This document shows, in pieces, positions 37,321-49,872 of a stretch of DNA of 64,000 nt. The notes under the pieces are model-generated. The model was given only the letters and a program-made list of their open reading frames with translations. It searched no databases and had not been told where the DNA came from. The stretch is from Bacteroidales bacterium. GTDB lineage: Bacteria; Bacteroidota; Bacteroidia; Bacteroidales; BM520. The stretch covers positions 186,001-250,000 of the forward strand of contig JAEEQW010000001.1 in NCBI GenBank assembly GCA_016285515.1. Direction: 5' to 3'. The number at the start of each line of letters is the position of its first letter. Position 1 is the stretch's first letter. Both the position numbers and the translations under genes were made by a program.

Positions 37321-38027
37321 TGAAATCCAATAGACTAATTGTCAGTATATTACTTTTGCTGTCAGCTTTCACCGCCATGTCACAACGATTCAATGGCGGC
37401 CTTATTATCGGCGGATGTGCATCGCATCTGACTGGTTCATTGGTGGATTCCACATCAACAATAGGTACAAAGTTTTTCTCGAAACCCGGCTTGAATGCAG
37501 GAGTCTTTACCGACATATATTTCGATGACAAATCATCATTGGGTTTCGAGATTTCATATATACAGAAGGGCTCCCGAAAGGTTCCGGGTCCGAATGACAC
37601 GATTCCGGGACAGGTTTACGAGGCTAAAACAGCACTGCATTATATAACAATTCCTGTTCACTATAGTTATACTTTTAACGAGAGATTTAGTGCTTTTACC
37701 GGTCCGAACTTTGGCATCCTGCTGCGTAATCTCTGTAGAATTGAACAGAATTACATCGATTATACTGCAGACTATATCGACCAGTTTTCATCTTTCGACT
37801 TCTCGTGGGATTTCGGCGTGAACATCAAACTGTTGTATCGGCTGTCGCTTGATATCAAGTTCTCATCGACTTTCTTCCTGACACCGGTGCGTTCCTACCA
37901 TAATTCTGAGGGTTGGAAATTCGGTCCTTTCGCCAAACAATTCTGGGTTAAGGGCCAATACAACCAATTGGTTGATTTTACTTTCCGCTGGACTCTTTGG
38001 GGTAGCCAGAATCAGGCGAAATGGTAA
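37320..38027 (+). CDS. Outer membrane beta-barrel protein (PorT-like family)
   Basis: A 235-residue protein with a signal peptide (LIVSILLLLSAFTAMSQ). The rest alternates polar and aromatic/hydrophobic residues in about eight strands (NGGLIIGGCASHL, LGFEISYIQKGS, YITIPVHYSYTF, FTGPNFGILL, FDFSWDFGVNIKL, VDFTFRW), the pattern of the Bacteroidota outer-membrane beta-barrel family that includes PorT. PorT itself acts in T9SS, but this protein is too general a match to assign that role. Its ATG overlaps the purE stop (TGATG), suggesting translational coupling. Confidence 0.75.
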   Translation: MKSNRLIVSILLLLSAFTAMSQRFNGGLIIGGCASHLTGSLVDSTSTIGTKFFSKPGLNAGVFTDIYFDDKSSLGFEISYIQKGSRKVPGPNDTIPGQVYEAKTALHYITIPVHYSYTFNERFSAFTGPNFGILLRNLCRIEQNYIDYTADYIDQFSSFDFSWDFGVNIKLLYRLSLDIKFSSTFFLTPVRSYHNSEGWKFGPFAKQFWVKGQYNQLVDFTFRWTLWGSQNQAKW

Positions 38028-38033
38028 AACTGA

Positions 38034-41987
<3,954 letters not shown>

Positions 41988-42032
41988 CCATTCTGCCTGC
42001 TGTGTCGTTACAAAATAAGATTATTATCAAAT

Positions 42033-43124
42033 ATGAGCAGAGGATTTGTAAAAGAGGGTGATCAGGAAGAGATTCCCATAGTTACGCCGAGGGCGTTTTT
42101 GCCGGAAGGTGTCACCAATTACGTGACATCAGAGGGACTGACATTATTGCGCAACGAAAAGTCCGACCTTTTGAAACAATATGAAATGTCAAAAAACGAC
42201 CATCTGATGCGTAATTATATCTGCGAGAAAATGTCGTTGCTGCAGGAACGTATCAACAGTGCTGTTGAGGTTAATCCATCAGCGGCTGCGGAAGGTGTGG
42301 TGAGTTTTGGCATGTATGTCAAATATAATGACAGAACGATACGTATAGTCGGAGTGGATGAGGCGGATTTTACCAAAGGGCTCATTGCCTTTACATCCCC
42401 GATAGCAAAAGCGCTGACCGGACATAAACAGGGAGATACATTTACCATGACGGTGCCCAAAGGAACGGAACAGATTACTATTGTTGAGGTTTCGTCTTCA
42501 CCGTTGACTTTGACTTCAACCCCGACGACCGTAAAGACGGTGGACAATTCGACAGTGGATTCCTCTGACCATTCAGATGAGAACAATAATCCGGCGGACA
42601 ATGAAAAGGTAACCGTAAAGACAGTGGGCAATCCGACAGTAAAGTCCTTTGACCCTTCAGGTGAGAACAATAATCCGATGGATTCTAAGCCGATGCCTGA
42701 AAAGACGGTTGGCGATTCTTCTTTGAAGAGGGAGTTTGTAGTGGAGACATCCAAGATGGACTTTCTGCCTATTGTGAATGAACGAGGCAATTTTATGGGT
42801 AAGGGCATGTTTTTTGAGATGCATGGCGGAAACAAATTGTTGCATCCGGCTGTTCATCTTCATGTGAATGGTTCTGACGGGAAGGTGCGAGGGCTGTATT
42901 GGTGGCACATCCTGTTCGGTGAAACTGCTGAAAAAACGCTGGAAAGACAGATGGCCCAATATGTGGGAATGTCGAATCTGACCGTGAAAATGAAGCGGCG
43001 TTACGTACGGGAGACGAGCGACGAAAAGGAACTTGTATATGTGTTTACCGCCGAGTCGGACGGTGAGATTCCTGCTTATCCTAAGGATGAGAAAAAGTAT
43101 CTCAAGATATTTGAAAAAGATTGA
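42033..43124 (+). CDS. GreA/GreB-like protein fused to a degenerate Nudix domain
   Basis: A 363-residue two-domain protein. Residues 1-155 follow the GreA/B family: SRGFVKEGDQEEIP start, a coiled-coil (LLRNEKSDLLKQYEMS), then the FKBP-like domain (IRIVGVDEADFTKGLIAF, SPIAKALTGHKQGD). A Ser/Thr/Asn-rich linker (about 165-235) holds two 28-residue repeats. Residues 236-363 resemble a Nudix hydrolase of the FLPIVNERGNFMG / LLHPAVHLHV type, but the Nudix box from G296 reads GETAEKTLERQMAQYVGM: the RE and EE catalytic positions are RQ and AQ, and part of the substrate loop is missing. It is probably a catalytically dead nucleotide sensor tethered to an RNA polymerase-binding factor; that role is inference. 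The stop codon lies in a terminator hairpin. Confidence 0.75.
   Translation: MSRGFVKEGDQEEIPIVTPRAFLPEGVTNYVTSEGLTLLRNEKSDLLKQYEMSKNDHLMRNYICEKMSLLQERINSAVEVNPSAAAEGVVSFGMYVKYNDRTIRIVGVDEADFTKGLIAFTSPIAKALTGHKQGDTFTMTVPKGTEQITIVEVSSSPLTLTSTPTTVKTVDNSTVDSSDHSDENNNPADNEKVTVKTVGNPTVKSFDPSGENNNPMDSKPMPEKTVGDSSLKREFVVETSKMDFLPIVNERGNFMGKGMFFEMHGGNKLLHPAVHLHVNGSDGKVRGLYWWHILFGETAEKTLERQMAQYVGMSNLTVKMKRRYVRETSDEKELVYVFTAESDGEIPAYPKDEKKYLKIFEKD
42531..42698 (+). repeat. Two 84-base tandem repeats encoding the Gre-Nudix linker
   Basis: Units at 42531-42614 and 42615-42698 share GTAAAGAC(G/A)GTGG(A/G)CAAT and GAGAACAATAATCCG at an 84-base spacing (28 residues). A partial third copy (AAGACGGTTGGCGATTCT) follows. 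Confidence 0.8.
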
Positions 43125-43162
43125 GGTTTAACAAAAAACGTCAGGATTTTGTTAAACCTCAA
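43121..43162. terminator. Bidirectional terminator between convergent genes
   Basis: TTGAGGTTTAACAAAA at 43121-43136 is perfectly complementary to 43147-43162, with a 10-base loop. It lies between two convergent genes and contains the stop codon of the upstream one. T runs are short (four T within the stem on either strand). Confidence 0.75.
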
Positions 43163-43186
43163 ATATTAAGTAAGTATTAAGTTCAT

Positions 43187-43822
43187 TTATTGCCTTAAAG
43201 CGTTAATTTGTCGCTGAACATCCAGTATGGCTTCATCAGTCTTGCTTTGTTCTGTTTTAAGAGTTTCAAGTTCTTTGTTCAGTTCAGTCAGTTTGGTTTT
43301 GATTTTTTCTTCACTTGCCTGCTGGTTTTTCTTTGTCGCATTGAGTTTTTCCAGCTGTGATTCCAAATCGGCAAGTTTGTTTTTTATTTCATATTGATAG
43401 ACGTATGAATCGAATCTCTGCAGTAGGGATTTGATTTTATCAGCACTCTGTGCGTTTGTTTTTGATGAAATTGCATTGTAGTTACCGCTTGATACAACCA
43501 CTGTAACCTGAACGTTTTTGGCGTTTTTCTTGCCGACTTCCTCGACTAACGTATATATGTCGAAGTTTTCAGGGCCGAAAGCAGAAAAAGTCTGGTTTTT
43601 ATATACTGTATAGCTTTTTTCTTTTGAAGGTTTGAGTTTGTTATCGTTTTCGAAATAGTTGGTTAAAGCGTTTTTTACCAAATTGAGGTCTGTTGAGGAA
43701 CATGTCAGAACATATCCTGTTACATCTTTTTTGCCTATTGACACTGTTTTTTCTTCAACTGTCTGTGCTGACAGAATGTTGCCTGCAAACAAAAGGACTA
43801 ATAAAATACTGATTCTTTTCAT
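43187..43822 (-). CDS. Secreted coiled-coil protein of unknown function
   Basis: A 211-residue protein I do not recognise. Signal peptide (ISILLVLLFAGNILSAQ) is followed by a small alpha/beta domain (GYVLTCSSTDLNLVKNALTNYF, VQVTVVVSSGNYN) of about 110 residues and a C-terminal coiled coil (about 135-211: LADLESQLEKLNATKK, LTELNKELETLKTEQSK). It is probably periplasmic and oligomeric. It has its own -7 box 30 bases upstream and shares a terminator with the convergent Gre-Nudix gene. Confidence 0.7.
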   Translation of the reverse strand: MKRISILLVLLFAGNILSAQTVEEKTVSIGKKDVTGYVLTCSSTDLNLVKNALTNYFENDNKLKPSKEKSYTVYKNQTFSAFGPENFDIYTLVEEVGKKNAKNVQVTVVVSSGNYNAISSKTNAQSADKIKSLLQRFDSYVYQYEIKNKLADLESQLEKLNATKKNQQASEEKIKTKLTELNKELETLKTEQSKTDEAILDVQRQINALRQ

Positions 43823-43851
43823 ATTCTTGAATTTTTGATTTTTTAATGCTA

Positions 43852-43859
43852 CAAAAATA
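43852..43859 (-). promoter_or_regulatory. -7 promoter box for the coiled-coil protein gene
   Basis: TATTTTTG on the minus strand, 30 bases before the ATG at 43822. Confidence 0.5.
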
Positions 43860-43953
43860 AATAATTTTTGGTAATTTTTGAATTATTGCAAACGACATAT
43901 TTAGATTTTCTAAATGCCATATGATAATTTTTCCGCCCAATCTTATATTATAG

Positions 43954-45186
43954 TCACATTTGCATTGATTGGCGGTGATTCATGAATGCCACGATTAATA
44001 TCACCGATGATACGATGTACGATGCGGAATTGACGATACACGCACCGTCTATGGCAAGACGTGGAATCAGCAGAAATGACAGCAGAACCGTAACGACCAG
44101 CCCTAAGGCTGATTTCAGAATTAATACCTTCAGTCTGCCGATGGCGGAAAAATAATTTCCTATGACATTGGATGCCGCAATTGCCAATATGCCGGGGGCG
44201 AGGAATAAAACCACCCGTTTTACGCCCGAGAACTGCGGACCAAATATCCATGAAAACAGGCTCTGCGGAAGCAACAACAATATCCCAATGAAAGCTGCTG
44301 ATACTGTCAGGCTTATTAGTGACATTGACTTTGTCTCATGTATGGACTCACCGTTGTCGCCCTGTTTCAGCACGTTGGAATACTGTACTACGGAAATGCT
44401 TTTGCTGACGGTCCAGATGGCTTCCGACAGCATTACACCGACAGAGAAGATGCCTACAGAAGCAATGCCTGACAGCATTCCGAGAAAATAATAGCTTAGT
44501 CTGTAGTTGAAAAACTGCAGCAGGTTACTCAGTTCCGTTTGCCATCCGAAGTCAAATGATTTCTTGATGGTTTCCTTGTCGAGTGTAAAATGGAAGGTGC
44601 TGCCGATGGTTTTTCGTGTGAGTATGTGGCATAGAATGAGTACTATGATGATTGACAGGATCTGGCCGTAGAAATAAGCGTAATATCCTGTCTCCAAGTG
44701 TATATCGAATCTTTTGAAGATGAAGTTGAACGTTATTGTGAACAGCAACAGAAGAAGCGGCTGCAATATTGACATCAGATTGAAGTAGTTGATTTTCTGT
44801 GTGCCTATGTAAAGTGAGTTGTGGAAAGTGACATAGCCGAGAAATGTGGCGACAATAAACAGCATCAGCGGCAAGTTGCTGCCTTTGCCGATTAGTGAAA
44901 GAATAACAGATGCCACTCCCGACAGCAGGAAAGTTATCAGATAAGCCTGTGACATCAGCTTGTCTCTTCCCAGTTTCGATATGTAGTACGATACGCTGCT
45001 GCCTGTGAATACATTGGTTAATATGGCAATTAATTGCAAGTCAGCGATAAATAGCGATATGAAACCGCGTCCTTCGGCGCCCCAGAGCCGTGTCGTGAGC
45101 GCTACTGTTCCAAAATTGAGAAGCAGAATTGCCACTTTCGTCAGAAAAGTGCTTATTACTCCGCTCTTGAGATTGATAGTGCTCAT
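43954..45186 (-). CDS. Polysaccharide flippase (Wzx/MOP superfamily)
   Basis: A 410-residue integral membrane protein with about 12 hydrophobic segments (for example ILLLNFGTVALTTRLWGAEGRG at the start, the typical first helix and arginine-rich loop of O-antigen/exopolysaccharide flippases). It would move lipid-linked glycans across the inner membrane. It is the last gene of the minus-strand glycan operon, 18 bases after a GT4 glycosyltransferase, which supports the role. Substrate unknown. Confidence 0.85.
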   Translation of the reverse strand: MSTINLKSGVISTFLTKVAILLLNFGTVALTTRLWGAEGRGFISLFIADLQLIAILTNVFTGSSVSYYISKLGRDKLMSQAYLITFLLSGVASVILSLIGKGSNLPLMLFIVATFLGYVTFHNSLYIGTQKINYFNLMSILQPLLLLLFTITFNFIFKRFDIHLETGYYAYFYGQILSIIIVLILCHILTRKTIGSTFHFTLDKETIKKSFDFGWQTELSNLLQFFNYRLSYYFLGMLSGIASVGIFSVGVMLSEAIWTVSKSISVVQYSNVLKQGDNGESIHETKSMSLISLTVSAAFIGILLLLPQSLFSWIFGPQFSGVKRVVLFLAPGILAIAASNVIGNYFSAIGRLKVLILKSALGLVVTVLLSFLLIPRLAIDGACIVNSASYIVSSVILIVAFMNHRQSMQM

Positions 45187-45204
45187 ATTGCTGAAATTAC
45201 AGGC

Positions 45205-46377
45205 TTATTTGAAATTTATTATAAAATCGACAAAGTTTTGCTTAATATTGTCCCAGTTGTATTTTTCATTGGCAAGAGTCATGGCTTTATCTGACATGTC
45301 CTGATACATAGTGCCTCCTTCGATATAGTCTGTGATGAGCGTCTTAAGAAATGTTACAGCTTCATTTTCAACATCTTGACATATAAATTTTCCTATTTCG
45401 GAGTATTCGGGAACGCCTTGTTTTATTGCCATCAGGTTGGTGTATATCACTGGGCGTCCGCATGCCATGTAATAAAAGAGTTTTATCGGCAGACATTTGT
45501 TGTTTTCTTTGTCCATCTGCCGCAAGTCGAAAAACACATGATTTTTACCGATTTCATTGCAGAAACCGATGAATGGCAAACGTCCTAAAATGTTGATATT
45601 CAAGTTGGATATACCGGATTTTGAAGGGGAGGAAGCATTGCAATTACCGTGTGACAATTGTTTGTCGCTTGTTCCGATGATATTGAAATTGAAGCTGATT
45701 TCTGGCATTTGCGTAGCGAGTTTTTCGATAATTCTGAAGACAGCAGGAAAACCTTTTTCTGCTGTGGCATTTCCGCAATAGCAGAGATTCCAGCATTCGT
45801 CGGGTTTGTTGTTTGATTTCTTGATGTACGATAAATCGGGATAATATGGTAGAAATATGTAGGGCTTTTTAGGATGGCGATGGAGGAAAGGTTGTGCCTT
45901 ATAGTATTCTCCGAAGATGAAACCATCGGATTTGAAGCCGATGTAATAGTTTACAATTGAGAGAATTATGCGTTTGACTAATTTTCTTACTCCTTTTAGG
46001 CCGAACAGATTTTTCTTCGATGGATACCATTCGGTCACATCGTAGATTATCGGGGCATTCGATTTTCTGCTTTTCTTGAATCTGGTCGCGGAGACAATGG
46101 CGAGCGGACTGTCGCAGATAATGATGTCCGGACTGGTTTCCCCAATGAGTCCAGCCATTTTGCCGAAAGCATCCTTCCGATGAAATTCCATATGGTCAAA
46201 GGAGAAGCTGTGAGGTCTGGCTATGTTGTGGAAACCGTCTTCATTATAATACTCTTCTTCTTTTAAGGCGCTGACAATCGAGACGTTACAGTTGGCTTTG
46301 CACAATTCCTTAGCCTGATGAAACCATATACGGTCGTCATGGATGTAATGTGTGAAAAGTGCAAAGGTGACGTTCAT
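45205..46377 (-). CDS. GT4-like glycosyltransferase
   Basis: A 390-residue GT-B glycosyltransferase. The N-terminal half opens FALFTHYIHDDRIWFHQAKEL, similar to glycan transferases of family 4. The C-terminal half has the donor-binding pattern: YCGNATAEKGF (KGF loop), ILGRLPF, then LPIKLFYYMACGRPVI with the expected acidic/glycine-rich motif shifted to K-LPIK. It probably adds a sugar to a lipid-linked intermediate at the inner membrane. The preceding gene ends three bases upstream and the flippase gene follows. Confidence 0.8.
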   Translation of the reverse strand: MNVTFALFTHYIHDDRIWFHQAKELCKANCNVSIVSALKEEEYYNEDGFHNIARPHSFSFDHMEFHRKDAFGKMAGLIGETSPDIIICDSPLAIVSATRFKKSRKSNAPIIYDVTEWYPSKKNLFGLKGVRKLVKRIILSIVNYYIGFKSDGFIFGEYYKAQPFLHRHPKKPYIFLPYYPDLSYIKKSNNKPDECWNLCYCGNATAEKGFPAVFRIIEKLATQMPEISFNFNIIGTSDKQLSHGNCNASSPSKSGISNLNINILGRLPFIGFCNEIGKNHVFFDLRQMDKENNKCLPIKLFYYMACGRPVIYTNLMAIKQGVPEYSEIGKFICQDVENEAVTFLKTLITDYIEGGTMYQDMSDKAMTLANEKYNWDNIKQNFVDFIINFK

Positions 46378-46379
46378 TG

Positions 46380-46991
46380 TTATTTGATTTTGAAGTTGAG
46401 GAGCATTTCGTCTTCGATGAACCCGGTGAATATGTCGCCTGGTTTGACTTTGCCTACACCGCTTGGTGTTCCGGTGAAGATTATGTCACCTTCTCTAAGG
46501 GTTATGAATCTGGAAATATAGCATATCAAGTCGTTGAAACTGAAAATCATGTCGGAGGAATTGCCTTCCTGAACCGTTATGTTGTTGAGCTTGCCGGTGA
46601 ATTTGATGTTTGTGGGGTCGTGGAGTGATGCGATTGGGATGAATCTGCTGATTGGTGCCGAATTGTCGAAACCTTTGGAGAGATCCCATGGCAGTCCTTT
46701 TTCCTTGAATTTGCGTTGCATGTCACGAGCTGTGAAATCCACACCGAGGGCTATTTCATTATAGTAGGTTGATGCGAATTCAGGTTGGATGTATTTGCCG
46801 TTTTTGGCTATTTTGATGACAAGCTCGGTTTCGTATTGTACGTCACTGGAGAAATCCGGGATGTAAAATGACTTGTTATTGTTAAGATAAGCCGTATCAG
46901 GTTTCGAGAATATGGTAGGTTTCTCTGGAAATGGCGTGCCCATCTCCATGAGATGTTTCCGATAATTATGGCCGACACAAAGTATTTTCAT
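46380..46991 (-). CDS. Fumarylacetoacetate hydrolase family protein
   Basis: A 203-residue protein of the FAH family (YcgM-like size). It has the metal ligands E54 and E56 (VQYETELVIKI) and D85 (ALGVDFTARD), plus FTGTPSGVGKVKPGD near the C-terminus. Members include acylpyruvate hydrolases and oxaloacetate decarboxylases; the substrate cannot be told here. It sits between a DnaQ-like exonuclease gene (2 bases upstream) and a glycosyltransferase gene, and has no obvious link to glycan synthesis. Confidence 0.9.
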   Translation of the reverse strand: MKILCVGHNYRKHLMEMGTPFPEKPTIFSKPDTAYLNNNKSFYIPDFSSDVQYETELVIKIAKNGKYIQPEFASTYYNEIALGVDFTARDMQRKFKEKGLPWDLSKGFDNSAPISRFIPIASLHDPTNIKFTGKLNNITVQEGNSSDMIFSFNDLICYISRFITLREGDIIFTGTPSGVGKVKPGDIFTGFIEDEMLLNFKIK

Positions 46992-46993
46992 AG

Positions 46994-47824
46994 TCAGAAA
47001 AGTCTGCCTTGTTGTGGGGTCATGCGAAATTCGGTATAAAGGCGGGTCAGGATTCTCTTGGTCTGTTCAGGAAATGAGCCTTTCATCATCCAGTCGTAAT
47101 ACTGCGGTTCTTTTTTGAAAACCTCGTTTACTTCGATCCCCTTGTGTTTGCCGAAGTTGAAAGTGGCGATTCCTTTGCTGTTATAGACGATGAAGCCTCC
47201 AAGGTCAACGTTGTTGGATTTGCATGTGAAATCGCTTAATTTGTCGATATCGTTGACGATAGGCTGAGATACAATACCTGTGTGAGGGTCTTCATAGTCG
47301 ATACCCTCGTAGCGTTCAAGTTGTGCAAGGAGAACTTTGTAGGTTGAACGTGCGTCACCAAGTGCCTCATGTGCATCAACAATATCGCTTCCACAATAGA
47401 ATTTGTATGCAGCTCTGAGCGTGCGAGGTTCCATCTTGTGGTAAATGTTCTGTACGTCAAGGAATTTTCTTTTTTCCACATCGAAATCGATATTGGCTTT
47501 GGCAAATTCCTCAGTTAGGAATGGTACGTCGAATTTTATGATATTGTAGCCCGCAAGGTCGGCATTGCCAAGGAAATTCAGGATATCGTGGGCAACCTGC
47601 TTGAATGTGGGTTTGTCCTTGACCATTTCATCGGTGATTTTATGTATTGCAGTGGATTCGGCCGGAATATGCATTTCTGGATTTATCAGCCAAGACTTCT
47701 CTTCGATGCTGTTGTTAACATTGACTTTGAGTATGGCGATTTCAATTATTTTGTCCTTTGCCATGACCAGTCCTGTGGTTTCAAGGTCGAAGAAGGCCAA
47801 GGGGCGTTTGAGATTCAGTTTCAT
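46994..47824 (-). CDS. DnaQ-like 3'-5' exonuclease
   Basis: A 276-residue DEDDh exonuclease. ExoI is FFDLETTGL (D13, E15), ExoII is LAGYNIIKFDVPFL, ExoIII is DAHEALGDARST with His and Asp. The domain fills about residues 8-180. The C-terminal 90 residues contain FGKHKGIEV and PQYYDWMMKG, a small module seen in similar Bacteroidota proteins. It may proofread or trim DNA, like the epsilon subunit of polymerase III, or act on RNA. The start lies 2 bases after the stop of the GT2 gene. Confidence 0.92.
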   Translation of the reverse strand: MKLNLKRPLAFFDLETTGLVMAKDKIIEIAILKVNVNNSIEEKSWLINPEMHIPAESTAIHKITDEMVKDKPTFKQVAHDILNFLGNADLAGYNIIKFDVPFLTEEFAKANIDFDVEKRKFLDVQNIYHKMEPRTLRAAYKFYCGSDIVDAHEALGDARSTYKVLLAQLERYEGIDYEDPHTGIVSQPIVNDIDKLSDFTCKSNNVDLGGFIVYNSKGIATFNFGKHKGIEVNEVFKKEPQYYDWMMKGSFPEQTKRILTRLYTEFRMTPQQGRLF

Positions 47825-47825
47825 A

Positions 47826-49781
47826 TTATAAGTTTCTAAGTCCTTTTAAGATAATGTTCAGATCGTTGTTTGTGTTGTAGTCTTTAGCGTACAACAGATT
47901 GATTTCCGTTGGGTTGACGGTATTTCTTATGGAATCGGGAAGAACTGTCATTGGAGACAGCACACCGCGTTTTATCACCGGCAGTTTTTCGTAATATTCC
48001 TGTTTTTCAGTATAATAGCCCACCCATGATTTTGAACCGAATAGTACCTGGAATATGTCTCCGAGGAATTTCAGCGGGTTTTTCTGGAAGAAAACAAGGA
48101 TAGGGGAGAATATGAGAAAGAGCAGGGATGCAATGATGTCGATGATGCGTTTGCTCCGTTTGTTTGCCGGTTTGTTTATGGTGTTGATGTCAATGAAATA
48201 TAACTCGCCGTTGGTGTTTATGGAGTTGCTGCCGATTATTGACACGCTTTCGGCCGGAGCTGTTTTGAACTCGAGATCGTATTTGTGCAGTTGTGACATC
48301 ATGTTTATGATTCCTTTGGCATCGATGTCGCGGGCGCAAAAGATTATTTCATTGATTTTGTGTATGATGACTATTTCTTCGAGTTGTGTGAGATACCCTA
48401 CGCATTTGGTGTTGTCCTTTTCGGAATTATCGGAATACACATATACTCTGAGTTCGGAGCCGAGGCCGGTCTGGTCAAGCAGTTCGTCAACACGTTTAAC
48501 CTCATCGGGCTTTCCCACAATAGCAATTTTCTTGCGAGTCTGCGAATAGAGTTTGAAGCCTGTGAACTTCAGTTTCGACAGAATATATCTTATCGTAATC
48601 ATTGCCACTATTGCCCAGACAGCTCCGATGACAATCATAAATCTCGAATGGCGGTAACGTTCATTCAATAAGGAGTAAATGACTAATATTGCGATGGTTC
48701 CGATGGTGTTGCCTTGGATTATTTTTGACAATTTCACAGGTCGGTCGTAGCCACCGCTGAGATAGCAGCAGAAAATCCAGCAGATTATGTATAGCGGTAC
48801 AATCAGATACTGATAATATTCCGGATAGATACCAATGTTTTCAAACTTCGACATTTCCCAATACCGCATTATTAGGATGAATCCGGCATAAATGACTGTA
48901 AAGTCAAGTAGCGGCAGGAATATCTTTTTGAAGAAACGAGCCATGACTGCAAGAAAAGCTCTGAAGAATATTGCAAAGTTAATCAGTGCATTGTACGATT
49001 TGGCGTATTTTCCCGAGAAATGCTTTTCAGAGAATATCCTCATTGCGTTGTAGAACATCTTCACATAGTTAAGGCTGCCTTTTTTGGTGCTTTCGCCCTT
49101 GTAGTGGATGATTCGTGTCTTAGGGAAATAGTAGTTGTTATAGCCTGCAAGCGTGATGCGGTACGAGAGGTCGATGTCTTCACCGTACATGAAGAAGGTC
49201 TCATCGAGCAGACCTATTTTGTCAAGCACGGATTTGCGAATCAACATGAAGGCCCCTGCAAGAATATCAACTTTATTTGTCTCATCTTCATTGAGATACG
49301 ACAGATGGTATTTGCCGAATTTCTTTGATTTCGGGAATAGTTTGGATAATCCGAAAATCTTGTAGAAAGCGACTTCAGGTGTCGGGAGACTGCGTTTGGA
49401 TTCGGGGAGGAAATTGCCCCTGCCGTCAACCATTTTGACTCCGAGCCCGCCGGCATCAGGATGGGCATCCATGAAGTCGATGACTTTTTTGAAAGTGTCA
49501 ATTTCCACTATCGTGTCCGGATTGAGGAGCAGCACATATTCACCTTTGGCGAGTCTGATAGCCTGATTGTTGGCCTTCGCAAATCCGACATTCTCCTTGT
49601 TAAGGATTATTGTCGTTTCCGGAAAACGTTCCTGCAGCATCTGCTGTGAACCGTCAACGGAGTTGTTGTCAACCACGAACACTTCACCGTCAATGCCTTC
49701 CAAAGCCGCCTTTACAGAGATAAGGCACTGCTCAAGAAAATATTTGACGTTGTAATTGACAATAACAATTGACAGTTTCAT
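47826..49781 (-). CDS. GT2 glycosyltransferase fused to a membrane/nucleotide-sugar-transferase-like region
   Basis: A 651-residue protein. Residues 1-230 are a GT2 transferase of the rhamnosyl type: SIVIVNYNVKYFLEQCL, VVDNNSVDGS, NVGFAKANNQAI, LLLNPDT (DxD-like), and MYGEDIDLSYR. Hydrophobic segments follow around 285-400. The last 250 residues (IAIVGKPDEVKRVDELL, a Rossmann-like region, then KRSKRIIDIIASLLFLIFSPILVF) resemble the CoA-binding and first membrane part of polyprenyl glycosylphosphotransferases, but the catalytic end looks truncated. It is first in the minus-strand operon and has a promoter 39 bases upstream. It probably builds a surface polysaccharide. Confidence 0.85.
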   Translation of the reverse strand: MKLSIVIVNYNVKYFLEQCLISVKAALEGIDGEVFVVDNNSVDGSQQMLQERFPETTIILNKENVGFAKANNQAIRLAKGEYVLLLNPDTIVEIDTFKKVIDFMDAHPDAGGLGVKMVDGRGNFLPESKRSLPTPEVAFYKIFGLSKLFPKSKKFGKYHLSYLNEDETNKVDILAGAFMLIRKSVLDKIGLLDETFFMYGEDIDLSYRITLAGYNNYYFPKTRIIHYKGESTKKGSLNYVKMFYNAMRIFSEKHFSGKYAKSYNALINFAIFFRAFLAVMARFFKKIFLPLLDFTVIYAGFILIMRYWEMSKFENIGIYPEYYQYLIVPLYIICWIFCCYLSGGYDRPVKLSKIIQGNTIGTIAILVIYSLLNERYRHSRFMIVIGAVWAIVAMITIRYILSKLKFTGFKLYSQTRKKIAIVGKPDEVKRVDELLDQTGLGSELRVYVYSDNSEKDNTKCVGYLTQLEEIVIIHKINEIIFCARDIDAKGIINMMSQLHKYDLEFKTAPAESVSIIGSNSINTNGELYFIDINTINKPANKRSKRIIDIIASLLFLIFSPILVFFQKNPLKFLGDIFQVLFGSKSWVGYYTEKQEYYEKLPVIKRGVLSPMTVLPDSIRNTVNPTEINLLYAKDYNTNNDLNIILKGLRNL

Positions 49782-49819
49782 TGATTATCAGTATTCTGCT
49801 GAGGGTTCATATTAAGATG

Positions 49820-49827
49820 CAAAATTA
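49820..49827 (-). promoter_or_regulatory. -7 promoter box for the surface-glycan operon
   Basis: TAATTTTG extended by CA on the minus strand. It lies 39 bases before the GT2 ATG and is divergent from the porin promoter 22 bases away. Confidence 0.6.
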
Positions 49828-49848
49828 ACCATATTTTTTATTTTTTTG

Positions 49849-49856
49849 TACTTTTG
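49849..49856 (+). promoter_or_regulatory. -7 promoter box for the porin gene
   Basis: TACTTTTG plus CA. Transcription should start near 49862, which makes the in-frame TTG at 49846 impossible and the ATG at 49861 unlikely as starts. The ATG at 49873 leaves a leader of about 11 bases. Confidence 0.6.
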
Positions 49857-49872
49857 CATTATGATTTGTGTG

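Noticed and set aside
37320..38027. Naming the beta-barrel protein PorT
   Set aside because: It fits the broad outer-membrane barrel family but shows no feature specific to the T9SS component.
42215..42835. 206-codon minus-strand frame opposite the Gre-Nudix gene
   Set aside because: The plus-strand frame has clear Gre-family and Nudix-like sequence; the antisense reading is an artefact of the repeated linker.
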